This document shows, piece by piece, positions 6,824 to 13,337 of a DNA stretch of 15,722 nt. The stretch comes from Actinomycetes bacterium (GTDB taxonomy: Bacteria > Planctomycetota > Phycisphaerae > JAACET01). Below the pieces are notes generated by a model. It saw nothing but the letters and a program-made list of their open reading frames with translations, was not told the DNA's origin and searched no databases. Location of the stretch: the NCBI GenBank assembly GCA_030631725.1, contig DAOVKO010000020.1:1-15722 (forward strand), in the 5' to 3' direction. Position numbers and translations under genes: made by a program. Each line of letters starts with the position of its first letter. Position 1 is the first letter of the stretch.

Positions 6824-7675
6824 TTATTCCTGTGCTTTGCCCACCATCGGTACGAAGCGCACCCCCATTACCCCTCGGCTGGTTATGGTCCCATCGGCTC
6901 CTTTGCTCAGCAGTACCAGCTCCTGAGCCCGCCAGGCCGAGCCTAGAGGAATTACCAATCGTCCCCCCGGTTTCAGTTGCTCAATTAACGGCCCAGGTAT
7001 ATGCGAGCTGGCCGCCGTAACGATAATGGCCTCGAAGGGCCCCTTCTCCGGCCAACCGTAATACCCATCCGCCACCTTGACTTGGACGTTCTTATAGCCC
7101 AGCTCTTTGAGCCGCCGGCGCCCACTTTCACCCAGGGCCTTGATAATCTCTATGCTGTAAACCCGCCCCGCCAGCTCCGCCGCCACTGCCGCCTGGTATC
7201 CCGAGCCCGTACCGATCTCCAACACCTTCGATTCCTCGTCCAGTTCCAGCAATTCCGTCATATACCCCACGATATACGGCTGGGAGATGGTCTGCCCGTA
7301 CCCGATTTGCAGCGGGCGATCCGCATAAGCCTGCCCTTGATACCGCTGGGGCACGAAGACGTGCCGCGGAACCATCCGCATGGCCTCCAGGACCTTCTGG
7401 TCTTTCACCGGCTGGGCAAACGCCCGCTGGGCGATCTGCTTGCTGACCATTGCCGTTCGCTCAGCCACTCTTTCTCTAAACGCCGCGTGCTCATGGCTCG
7501 GACGCACCTTCACCACCACCTCCGGGATCTTTGCTTGAACATCTGGAGTTGTTTCCGGCTCCCTCGGCGGAGGCTGCTTAGACGCCTGATCTCCCCTACC
7601 GCAGCCCCCAGCCACCAGCAGCCCCAGCAGCAATGCTAACTCCATCGCTGCCGGCCAAATCTTCATGCTCTTCAT
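6824..7675 (-). CDS. pcm: Protein-L-isoaspartate O-methyltransferase with lipoprotein signal
   Basis: The catalytic domain (about residue 70 onward) carries the PCMT signatures: PRHVFVP, AYADRPLQIGYGQTISQP with the active-site serine region, the SAM-binding motif VLEIGTGSGYQ, and VTAASSHIPGPLIEQLKPGGRLVIPLG. The enzyme methylates isoaspartyl residues using S-adenosylmethionine to start repair of damaged proteins. Unusually, the protein begins with a signal peptide: basic residues, a hydrophobic run LALLLGLLVAG and a lipobox-like AGGC, with C25 as the predicted lipidated cysteine from the chosen start. A P/E/T-rich linker follows. It would therefore act outside the cytoplasm, anchored to a membrane. 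Three consecutive ATG codons begin the frame (7681, 7678, 7675); the third is chosen because GGAGGA lies 7 bases from it but only 1 from the first. The next gene of the operon follows 14 bp on. Confidence 0.88.
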   Translation of the reverse strand: MKSMKIWPAAMELALLLGLLVAGGCGRGDQASKQPPPREPETTPDVQAKIPEVVVKVRPSHEHAAFRERVAERTAMVSKQIAQRAFAQPVKDQKVLEAMRMVPRHVFVPQRYQGQAYADRPLQIGYGQTISQPYIVGYMTELLELDEESKVLEIGTGSGYQAAVAAELAGRVYSIEIIKALGESGRRRLKELGYKNVQVKVADGYYGWPEKGPFEAIIVTAASSHIPGPLIEQLKPGGRLVIPLGSAWRAQELVLLSKGADGTITSRGVMGVRFVPMVGKAQE

Positions 7676-7682
7676 CATCATG

Positions 7683-7688
7683 TCCTCC
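7683..7688 (-). promoter_or_regulatory. Ribosome binding site deciding the pcm start
   Basis: Minus-strand GGAGGA lies immediately upstream of three successive ATG codons. Spacing is 1, 4 and 7 bases to the first, second and third, so the third ATG (7675) is the most plausible initiation codon. Confidence 0.6.
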
Positions 7689-7715
7689 CCAAGGCATTTG
7701 TCTTGCCCCCCTTAG

Positions 7716-7742
7716 CCTATAGCACGGTCCTGCCCGAAGCAA
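7716..7742 (-). promoter_or_regulatory. Candidate promoter for the pcm operon
   Basis: Read on the minus strand, TTGCTT (7737-7742) is followed after 15 bases by TATAGG (7716-7721), which is preceded by TGC, forming an extended -10 element. The start codon is about 40 bases downstream. The spacer is short, so the call is tentative. Confidence 0.3.
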
Positions 7743-7873
7743 CCATCAACTTACTTGCCCGAAGTTCCCAGAACAACTCAAGGATTCTACCCCCTCTTGA
7801 CGACAATAGCTCTACGACCAGTCTTGCCCTTCGACAGGCCAAACGTCAGTGCTTTTAGCCGGAGACCCCACAA

Positions 7874-8830
7874 GTGAAAGCCACCACTTGCACCTACAAA
7901 CAGCAGAACGACCTCTTTAATCGCTTCGAGGACAATCCCATACTCAGCCCGACCGATTGGCCCTACCCCGCCAATGCCGTCTTCAATCCCGCTGCTATCT
8001 GCCTTAACGGCCAGACTCTTCTCTTGGCCCGCGTCGAAGATAGACGTGGCTTTTCACATCTGGCCGCCGCCCGCAGCGAGGATGGCCTGACAAATTGGCA
8101 AATCGACCCCGAGCCCATGCTTGAGCCTGACCCCGAGGCCCACGAGGAACGCTGGGGACTCGAAGACGCCCGCATCGTCCGCATGGCCGACAGCGGAGAG
8201 TATGCCATAACCTGTGTCTCTTTTTCCGTCGGCGGTCCGCTGGTCAGCCTGATAATGACCGAAGATTTCAAGACCTTCAAACGCATGGGCACACCCTTTC
8301 CCCCGGAGGACAAGGACGCCTGCCTCTTTCCCCGCCTCTTCAATGGCCTCTACGCCATGATTCATCGGCCTATGATTCGAGGCCAAGCCCACATCTGGAT
8401 CAGCTTCTCACCAGACTTGCATTACTGGGGCGAGCACGAGATTCTTATCCCCGTACGGGACGGCTGGTGGGATTGCCATCGTGTCGGCCTGGGTACTCAG
8501 CCCATCGAAACCGACGCCGGCTGGCTGATCATCTATCACGGCGTGCGCGTAACGCCGGCCGGTCAGGTTTATCGTGTGGGCTTGGCTTTACTCGATCTCG
8601 AGAACCCCCGCAAGCTCATCCGCCGATGCGATGAGTGGGTCTTTGCCCCTTGTCTGCCTTATGAGCTCAGCGGGGACGTTCCTGGAGTCGTCTTTCCCAC
8701 CGGGGCGGTCGTGGATAAGAAAACGAATCAGTTGCGACTCTACTACGGTGCCGCCGACACTTGCATCGCCGTAGCCACCGCTGATCTCGACGCCGTCCTT
8801 GAGTACGCCAGCACCTGCCCCCTGCCCTAG
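7874..8830 (+). CDS. GH130-family glycoside phosphorylase (beta-mannoside phosphorylase type)
   Basis: This 318-residue protein has the five-bladed beta-propeller signature series of GH130: NPILSP (21-26), FNPAAI (37-42), LLLARVEDRRG (49-59), WGLEDARIV (94-102) with D98 as the expected proton-donor aspartate, DKDACLFPRLFNGLYAMIHR (146-165), GLGTQPIETDAGWLIIYHGV (205-224), GVVFPTGAVVD (271-281) and YYGAADTCIAVA (290-301). GH130 enzymes reversibly phosphorolyse beta-1,4- or beta-1,2-mannosidic bonds, releasing mannose 1-phosphate; the exact acceptor cannot be told here. There is no signal peptide, so it is cytoplasmic and probably acts on imported oligosaccharides. Translation starts at GTG (7874), supported by GGAGAC at 7861-7866 with 7 bases of spacing. 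No transporter or other glycan gene adjoins it. Its divergent neighbour is pcm, 198 bp away. Confidence 0.92.
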   Translation: MKATTCTYKQQNDLFNRFEDNPILSPTDWPYPANAVFNPAAICLNGQTLLLARVEDRRGFSHLAAARSEDGLTNWQIDPEPMLEPDPEAHEERWGLEDARIVRMADSGEYAITCVSFSVGGPLVSLIMTEDFKTFKRMGTPFPPEDKDACLFPRLFNGLYAMIHRPMIRGQAHIWISFSPDLHYWGEHEILIPVRDGWWDCHRVGLGTQPIETDAGWLIIYHGVRVTPAGQVYRVGLALLDLENPRKLIRRCDEWVFAPCLPYELSGDVPGVVFPTGAVVDKKTNQLRLYYGAADTCIAVATADLDAVLEYASTCPLP

Positions 8831-8953
8831 CTCCAGCGAGCCTCCAAGCTCAATGCCAGCCTTCAGCGGACGCTTGGGACTGAAAAAATCCTTCCCTAAC
8901 AATCCCGCCTGCCTTCCAAGCCCGGCTTAGCCCCAAAAATGACTGCCCGTTAC

Positions 8954-8982
8954 CATAACCGCCGTATCGACAAGAGGTTATG
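8954..8982. repeat. 7-bp inverted repeat downstream of the GH130 gene
   Basis: CATAACC (8954-8960) and GGTTATG (8976-8982) are perfectly complementary around a 15-base loop. No T-run follows, so it is not a standard intrinsic terminator; it could be a weak hairpin or a protein-binding dyad. Confidence 0.35.
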
Positions 8983-9164
8983 TGATTCGTTCTCAGTTCG
9001 CCTCCCCCCGCCGTCTCCCCACAATAAATCGTCCCCATAATCTTCTAATGCCTGTCTTGAAAAAAGGTTACAGTATTTTGCCCTTTGCTCCCGATACCTA
9101 CAAATGGTCCTCCAGTCGCCAGCCGGGCAAATTCAGGAACTTTTGCAATTGTCCAAAAACTTTC

Positions 9165-9193
9165 TTGATTGCGGGAAGTCTTTTTGGTATCTT
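9165..9193 (+). promoter_or_regulatory. Candidate promoter for the HU-family gene
   Basis: TTGATT (9165-9170) and TATCTT (9188-9193) are separated by exactly 17 bases, in an AT-rich stretch about 150 bases before the HU start. A second possible -10 box, TATACT, lies at 9211-9216 without a clear -35. Confidence 0.4.
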
Positions 9194-9346
9194 ATAGTTA
9201 CGTGTTTGGGTATACTCGTCCAGGCATATCAGTTCCGGTTAGACCATTTGCAGGTGGGTTTATGACAGCAACTTGAGCAGAGGCTCTGGGTTTTACCGGA
9301 TTCCTGCGGAGAAGTCTTTTTTCTTCCTTAATGAAAGAGGCACACG

Positions 9347-9658
9347 ATGGCTACAGATTCGCGATCAGCTACCAGAACGAAGAAGGAGCTTGTAGACCGA
9401 GTCGCTGACCTTACCGGGAACAAGCGGGTAATGGTCAAGAAGGTCATACAAACTTTTTTGGATCAGATTATCAATGAACTGGGCAAGGGTAACCGCTTGG
9501 AGTTCCGCGACTTTGGTGTTTTTGAAACCAAGCTCCGGGCCGCTCGCATCGCCCAGAACCCGAAAACCCTCGAAAGGGTCCAGGTTCCGCCGAAACGCTC
9601 CGTCAAATTCAAGACAGGTCGTCTTATGAAAATGAAACTCCAGCGGAATCCCGTTTGA
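9347..9658 (+). CDS. HU/IHF-family nucleoid DNA-binding protein
   Basis: This 103-residue protein shows the Bac_DNA_binding fold: KKELVDRVADLTG in the first helix, a second helix VKKVIQTFLDQIINELGKGNRLEFRDFGVFE, then the beta-arm region KLRAARIAQNPKTLERVQVPPKRSVKFKTG. The NPKT motif holds the proline that intercalates into the DNA minor groove. It is slightly longer than standard HU because of a short N-terminal extension (MATDSRSATR) and a basic tail. HU proteins bend and compact DNA as dimers. The start has AGAGG at 9336-9340 with 6 bases of spacing. It stands ahead of a cold-shock gene. HU and IHF subunits cannot be told apart confidently from this sequence. Confidence 0.95.
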   Translation: MATDSRSATRTKKELVDRVADLTGNKRVMVKKVIQTFLDQIINELGKGNRLEFRDFGVFETKLRAARIAQNPKTLERVQVPPKRSVKFKTGRLMKMKLQRNPV

Positions 9659-9704
9659 GACACTGTCTTGTGATTGTTTTAGCGAAGCTGAACGTATGTT
9701 GGCT

Positions 9705-9736
9705 TTGACATTTCTGGTCTTAGCTGGGAGTAATAG
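9705..9736 (+). promoter_or_regulatory. Candidate promoter of the cold-shock gene
   Basis: A perfect -35 consensus TTGACA (9705-9710) is followed by TAATAG (9731-9736). The 20-base spacer is longer than ideal. Initiation near 9743 would give a leader of about 180 bases before the cold-shock start codon. Confidence 0.4.
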
Positions 9737-9741
9737 ATAGA

Positions 9742-9909
9742 GCCAAGGGGGCCTATCCCTGAAAGAGTATGGCGGGGCGTCATCTCAGCGAGTACAGTGA
9801 GCTTCCCAGTTTGGTAGGACCGAACATCTTATAGGGGGTTTTGTACCGCAATGCCGCAGGTCAATTCTGTTGCGGGCAGGGCGCGACGCCTGTTGGGCGG
9901 AGTTGTTAA
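9742..9909 (+). promoter_or_regulatory. Structured leader upstream of the cold-shock gene
   Basis: The leader contains several potential hairpins: GCCA...TGGC (9742-9773) enclosing AGGG...CCCT (9746-9760); CTCA...TGAG around 9785-9802; TGCCGCA (9852-9858) pairing with TGCGGGCA with one bulged base; and CGCC (9887-9890) with GGCG (9896-9899) just before the RBS. Long structured leaders are known for cold-shock mRNAs such as cspA, where structure controls translation by temperature. A similar role here is inference; no known riboswitch consensus was recognised. Confidence 0.35.
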
Positions 9910-9911
9910 AT

Positions 9912-9919
9912 GGAGGTGG
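9912..9919 (+). promoter_or_regulatory. Ribosome binding site deciding the cold-shock protein start
   Basis: GGAGGTGG lies just ahead of the ATG at 9922 and overlaps the codons that would follow an earlier in-frame ATG at 9910. It therefore supports initiation at 9922. Confidence 0.75.
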
Positions 9920-9921
9920 CC

Positions 9922-10146
9922 ATGTTTACAGGAGCCGTAAAGTGGTTTGACGAGAAAAAAGGGTATGGTTTTATAGAAGGACAGGACGGTCGCGACATCT
10001 TTGTCCACTTCTCGGACATTCAGGCCGATGGGTTTCGCAAATTGGACGAGGGAGAAAGCGTCGAGTACGAACTCCTTCAGGGCCAAAAGGGACCTCGGGC
10101 GACCAATGTCAGCAGACGGAGTCCCGGCAATGTCGCTGCGGATTAG
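9922..10146 (+). CDS. Cold-shock domain protein (CspA family)
   Basis: This 74-residue protein is a single OB-fold cold-shock domain. It starts MFTGAVKWFDEKKGYGFIEG, containing the RNP1-type motif KGYGFI, followed by the RNP2 motif DIFVHFSD, and then DEGESVEYELLQGQKGPRATNVSR typical of the family. The last few residues (RSPGNVAAD) extend past the domain. These small cytoplasmic proteins bind single-stranded RNA and DNA and act as RNA chaperones, often induced by cold or growth-phase change. The start at 9922 is chosen over 9910 because family members begin at this methionine and a strong RBS immediately precedes it. It follows the HU-family gene on the same strand but probably has its own promoter. 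Confidence 0.95.
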   Translation: MFTGAVKWFDEKKGYGFIEGQDGRDIFVHFSDIQADGFRKLDEGESVEYELLQGQKGPRATNVSRRSPGNVAAD

Positions 10147-10259
10147 TTTGTTCGCCCTGACATCCTGCTCTGCATCTGTGCTCAATCGCCGAGCCTGACG
10201 ATTTGTGTACTTCTTTTGTCGTTCAATGCTCTTCCTTACTGCAGGTTTGTGCTTTGCCT

Positions 10260-11459
10260 GTGGACCACAGTTTGCCTTCACAGATTCGCCGGGAGCTTCT
10301 CGACCTCCAGCAGCGCGCCCTAATCCGCTGTCCTGAAACCACCGACTCTGCCGCCGGCAAAACCACCGTGGTCAACGGCCGGCAGATCCGCGTCTTCTGC
10401 TCCAACAATTATCTCGATTTAGCCAACGATCCCCAGGTTATCGCCGCCGTGGGCGATGGACTATCTCGCTGGGGATGGGGTAGCGGTGCCTCTCGCTTGA
10501 TTTCTGGTAGCAGCACCGCCCACATCTCGCTCGAGCAGCAATTGGCCCAGTTCAAACGCTGCCAAGCCGCCGTGCTCTTTCCCACCGGCTACATGGCCAA
10601 CCTCGGCCTCTTGACCGCCCTGGCCGGCGCCCGTGACGTCCTTTTGATCGACAAGCTTTGTCACGCCAGCATCATCGACGCCGCCCGTGCCAGTCGGGCC
10701 ACCACCCGATTCTTCCCCCACAACGACATCAAGCGATTGGCCGAGCTCCTCTCACGCTATACACACACTCGGCGCATCTGCATCATCACCGAGGGCATTT
10801 TCAGCATGGACGGCGACTTCGCTCACCTGACTGAGATTATCCCCCTCAAGAACAAGCACCAGGCCCTGCTCATTGTCGACGATGCCCACGGCACCGGCGT
10901 CCTGGGCGAGCATGGCCGCGGTACCGCCGAACTCCTCGATGTCGAAGAGCACATAGACGTTACCGTTGCCACGCTCTCCAAGGCCTTTGGATCGCTGGGC
11001 GGATTCGTCTGCTGCTGTGCCGAGCTGGCCGAATATCTCAGGAATCGTAGCCGCAGTTATATCTACACCACCGCCGCCCCCCCGGTAGTTTGTCTCGCCA
11101 CCGCTGCTGCCCTCGAAATCATTCAGCATCAGCCCCAGCGACGAAAAAATCTCCACACCGTCAGCAAGCAGCTCCGCCACGCTCTGCGCCAAGCCGGTTT
11201 CGACATCGGCTCAGCCGACGCTCACATAATTCCGATTATCCTGGGACGCACCGAATTGGCCCTGCAGTTCAGCCATTTGCTTTGGGAGCGCGGCTTTATG
11301 GTCCCCGCCATCCGCCAGCCCAGCGTTCCCAGGGGCAAGGCCCGCCTACGCATATCTCTCATGTCCTCTCATAACTCCCGCGACATTGACGACCTCGTCC
11401 AGGCCCTGGTTTGCGTCGCCGGCGAGCTCGGACTCCTCAGCACCCCATCTCAGGCCTGA
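10260..11459 (+). CDS. bioF: 8-amino-7-oxononanoate synthase-type PLP enzyme (alpha-oxoamine synthase)
   Basis: From the chosen start this is a 399-residue fold-type I PLP enzyme of the alpha-oxoamine synthase family. Diagnostic segments are FCSNNYLDLA (46-55), WGWGSGASRLISG (71-83), FPTGYMANLG (107-116), KLCHASIIDAAR (132-143), TEGIFSMDGD (177-186), VDDAHGTGVLGEHGRGT (206-222) and TLSKAFGSLGG (238-248) with K241 as the PLP lysine. BioF condenses pimeloyl-ACP or pimeloyl-CoA with alanine in biotin synthesis; glycine C-acetyltransferase is the main alternative. BioF is favoured by the RLISG and HASIIDAAR motifs. The start is uncertain: the open frame extends to a TTG at 10203 through a Cys-rich, unlikely N-terminus, while GTG at 10260 or TTG at 10254 fits family length. 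RBS support is weak (CAGG, 10242-10245). No other biotin gene adjoins it. Confidence 0.85.
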   Translation: MDHSLPSQIRRELLDLQQRALIRCPETTDSAAGKTTVVNGRQIRVFCSNNYLDLANDPQVIAAVGDGLSRWGWGSGASRLISGSSTAHISLEQQLAQFKRCQAAVLFPTGYMANLGLLTALAGARDVLLIDKLCHASIIDAARASRATTRFFPHNDIKRLAELLSRYTHTRRICIITEGIFSMDGDFAHLTEIIPLKNKHQALLIVDDAHGTGVLGEHGRGTAELLDVEEHIDVTVATLSKAFGSLGGFVCCCAELAEYLRNRSRSYIYTTAAPPVVCLATAAALEIIQHQPQRRKNLHTVSKQLRHALRQAGFDIGSADAHIIPIILGRTELALQFSHLLWERGFMVPAIRQPSVPRGKARLRISLMSSHNSRDIDDLVQALVCVAGELGLLSTPSQA

Positions 11460-11542
11460 ACCACTGAATCGTCCCTGGATTTTGGCCGAAATGTACTCTA
11501 AGATACCATTGCCCCAGACCTACGCCTAGCCGGGAGGCCTTC

Positions 11543-13156
11543 GTGAACATCACCGTCCAGAAAGGCGGACAAGTCCTCACTAGCCTCAGTCTAGAAAGAG
11601 GTCCCATTATTATCGGAAGCGGTGCCTCCGTCCACGTCAACCTGCCCCTGCCCAGCATACCCAAGCGACAGGCCCTTTTGCTTCAGGACAGCAAGAGACG
11701 ATGGTATTTGGAGGACCTCGGCAGCGGCGGCAGAACCCTGCTCAACGGCAAGCCCGCCAGGCGCGCCCGCCTCCGCGGCGGCGACCGCATCGACATCGGC
11801 CCATTCCGCCTGCTCATAAAATCCGGCAGATCCGATTCCCAAGCCCCCCGTCCCCAAGCCCAGTCCAAGCTCGCCGAGCTACCCGAAACCGCCCTGGTCC
11901 GCTATCCCGAGGATGTCATTTCCCTCCGGGCCGTCACCGCCAAAAATATCCAGGATGTCAGCTCCAGGCTCCTCTTGATTTGCGACCAGCAGCAAATGCT
12001 CAAGGAAATCTTGGATTGTCTGCTGGCTATCTTCGAGGCCGCTGATGCCTGGATCGGTCTGCGAACGGACATGCAAGCCCCCATAGCCATCAGTTCCGGG
12101 CGCTCCAGTTCGGGAAAGATCGTTGACGACCGCTCCATTCCGCCGCCGATGATTGAGCGGACCTTGGATAACGATCACGCCGTCTTGATTCCCAGAATGG
12201 CCGATTTGCCCCGCCGTGGAACCGGGATTCAAAGCTTCAAGCGTATCGGCTCGGCAATGTCCTGTCCCATCCAGACTCCCAAGGGAACCATTGGCGTGAT
12301 CTACGTTGACAATTCCGCCGACAGTCCTGCTTACAACCAGTCTGACCTTGATCAGTTCATCATTATGGCCACCCACATTGGTACGGCCGTCCAGCACATG
12401 GTTGCCGAGTGGTCCGCCAGACGTCAGCAGCCCAATCGTTTGGTCGGCTCTGCTGCACAAGTTGCAGCTCTGCTAAAGCCTGCTGCCTTGCCTGCCCTGG
12501 GCAATTGTGCCATCCAGGCCGCTGCTTATCCCGGGCGCGGCGATGGTACCGACTGCCATGACGTCCACGTTGTTGACGATAACACCCTTACCGTCGTCGT
12601 CGCCAATACTGCCCGGCACGACGGCCAATCCCTGGCTTGTTTAGCTCACCTGCGAGGCGCCTTCGCCATCTGGAGCCGCACCGGGCAAAGCCCCGCCGCA
12701 CTGCTGGAACTCATAAACAAGGATTGCCTGGCCAACCCCGACCCCTGTCCGATCTCAGCGATGGTCCTCAGGTTACGGCTCGATTCCGGACATCTCGAAT
12801 TGGCTAATGCCGGTGGTCAGCCCGCCTTTATGCTCAATAAATCCGGAAAGTTGGACATCCTAACCGCTCAGGACCTGGTCCCTTTAGGCCTCGACCCCGT
12901 TGCTGCCTTTACCGACCGCTCTGTGTACATGGAGTCCGGACAGACCATTATCTTGTGGACCAAGGGACTTCTTGCTGCCCGCAATGCTCAGCGCCGCCAA
13001 TATGGCCTGGAACGTTTTACTCAAAGTGTGGAAGAAAACTTTGCTCGCCCCGCCGCTGATATGCTCCGCGATTTGTGGCGTGACCTCCGCGATTTCATGG
13101 GCCAGACCCCCCAGCGCAGCCCAATGACCCTGGTTCTCATCCAGCCCGCCCTGTGA
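11543..13156 (+). CDS. FHA-GAF-PPM (SpoIIE-like) signalling protein with degraded active sites
   Basis: This 537-residue protein has an N-terminal FHA-like domain (about 1-95: LERGPIIIGSGAS, LEDLGSGGRTLLNGK, GGDRIDIGPFRLLI), a GAF domain (about 145-288: ADAWIGLR, MSCPIQTPKGTIGVIYVDNS, DQFIIMATHIGTAV) and a C-terminal SpoIIE/RsbU-like PPM phosphatase domain (about 318-537). Key residues are altered. In FHA, the arginine after IG is serine (IGS) and the SxxH segment reads IPKRQ. In PPM, the GGDfyD region is partly kept (GTDCHD, D337 and D340), but the GDVSGKG aspartate is N355 (VVANTARHDG), TDG is TKG (K474), and the final DD is SP (526-527). It is probably a pseudophosphatase or scaffold for a partner-switching or kinase pathway. 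The GTG start has GGGAGG at 11532-11537. It lies 83 bp after bioF, with no known link. Confidence 0.82.
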   Translation: MNITVQKGGQVLTSLSLERGPIIIGSGASVHVNLPLPSIPKRQALLLQDSKRRWYLEDLGSGGRTLLNGKPARRARLRGGDRIDIGPFRLLIKSGRSDSQAPRPQAQSKLAELPETALVRYPEDVISLRAVTAKNIQDVSSRLLLICDQQQMLKEILDCLLAIFEAADAWIGLRTDMQAPIAISSGRSSSGKIVDDRSIPPPMIERTLDNDHAVLIPRMADLPRRGTGIQSFKRIGSAMSCPIQTPKGTIGVIYVDNSADSPAYNQSDLDQFIIMATHIGTAVQHMVAEWSARRQQPNRLVGSAAQVAALLKPAALPALGNCAIQAAAYPGRGDGTDCHDVHVVDDNTLTVVVANTARHDGQSLACLAHLRGAFAIWSRTGQSPAALLELINKDCLANPDPCPISAMVLRLRLDSGHLELANAGGQPAFMLNKSGKLDILTAQDLVPLGLDPVAAFTDRSVYMESGQTIILWTKGLLAARNAQRRQYGLERFTQSVEENFARPAADMLRDLWRDLRDFMGQTPQRSPMTLVLIQPAL

Positions 13157-13170
13157 TTCGTCCGTCCGTA

Positions 13171-13196
13171 CCCCTCCCTGACGGTCGCGGTTCGGA
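13171..13196 (+). repeat. Left arm of a 26-bp imperfect inverted repeat
   Basis: The arm starts CCCCTCCCTGACGGTCG and ends GGTTCGGA. Its reverse complement matches 13294-13319 at 23 of 26 positions. It begins 15 bp after the stop of the FHA-GAF-PPM gene. The conserved core is ACCGCGACCGT on the complementary strand. It has the look of a dispersed palindromic (REP-like) unit. Confidence 0.8.
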
Positions 13197-13206
13197 TAGC
13201 TTATAA

Positions 13207-13281
13207 TCACTTGCTCTGCTCTAGCATGGCGATTTCCTCGGCTGTCAAGCCGTACACCTCATACACCAGCCGGGCAATCTG
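13207..13281 (-). pseudogene. Relic of the 3' end of an Eco57I-like methyltransferase gene
   Basis: Read on the minus strand this encodes QIARLVYEVYGLTAEEIAML followed by EQSK and a TGA stop at 13207. It parallels the end of the intact methyltransferase next door (EIDKLVYGLYGLTEAEIAIV plus EEANK). At DNA level, 13225-13279 and 14280-14334 agree at about 41 of 55 positions by hand alignment without gaps. The frame is interrupted upstream by a stop at 13309-13311 and the similarity fades past about 13282. The rest of the gene is missing, so this is a truncated scar from an earlier or duplicated restriction-modification gene. The inverted repeat encloses it. Confidence 0.75.
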
Positions 13282-13293
13282 GCCCTTCGTCGA

Positions 13294-13319
13294 TCCGTAC
13301 CGCGACCGTTAGGGAGCGG
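13294..13319 (-). repeat. Right arm of the 26-bp imperfect inverted repeat
   Basis: It begins TCCGTACCGCGACCGTTAGG and ends GAGCGG on the plus strand, and is complementary to 13171-13196 except at three positions. The two arms enclose 97 bp that contain the methyltransferase relic. TCCGTACC also occurs as a direct repeat at 13165-13172 and 13294-13301. Confidence 0.8.
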
Positions 13320-13337
13320 CCCATTCGACAACGTCAC

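Larger units (their letters stand above)
8831..9346. other. 516-bp intergenic stretch between GH130 and HU genes
   Basis: I see no supported gene here; the longest plus-strand frame (8982-9197) has no family signature and overlaps the likely HU promoter. The stretch contains a 7-bp dyad at 8954-8982, a candidate promoter near 9165-9193 and probably about 150 bases of untranslated leader ahead of the HU start. Confidence 0.6.

Noticed and set aside
8982..9197. 71-codon plus-strand frame in the GH130-HU gap
   Set aside because: No RBS or recognisable motif, and it overlaps the best HU promoter candidate.
9658..9668. AGAC-ACT-GTCT hairpin at the HU stop as terminator
   Set aside because: The stem is only 4 bp and the T-rich stretch after it is interrupted and displaced.
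9741..9845. Possible tRNA or known small RNA upstream of the cold-shock gene
   Set aside because: No T-loop consensus, no CCA-type acceptor pairing and no SRP, RNase P or tmRNA core motif was found.
10203..10259. N-terminal extension of the bioF-type protein
   Set aside because: The extra residues are Cys-rich, unlike the family, and would begin at a TTG with no RBS.
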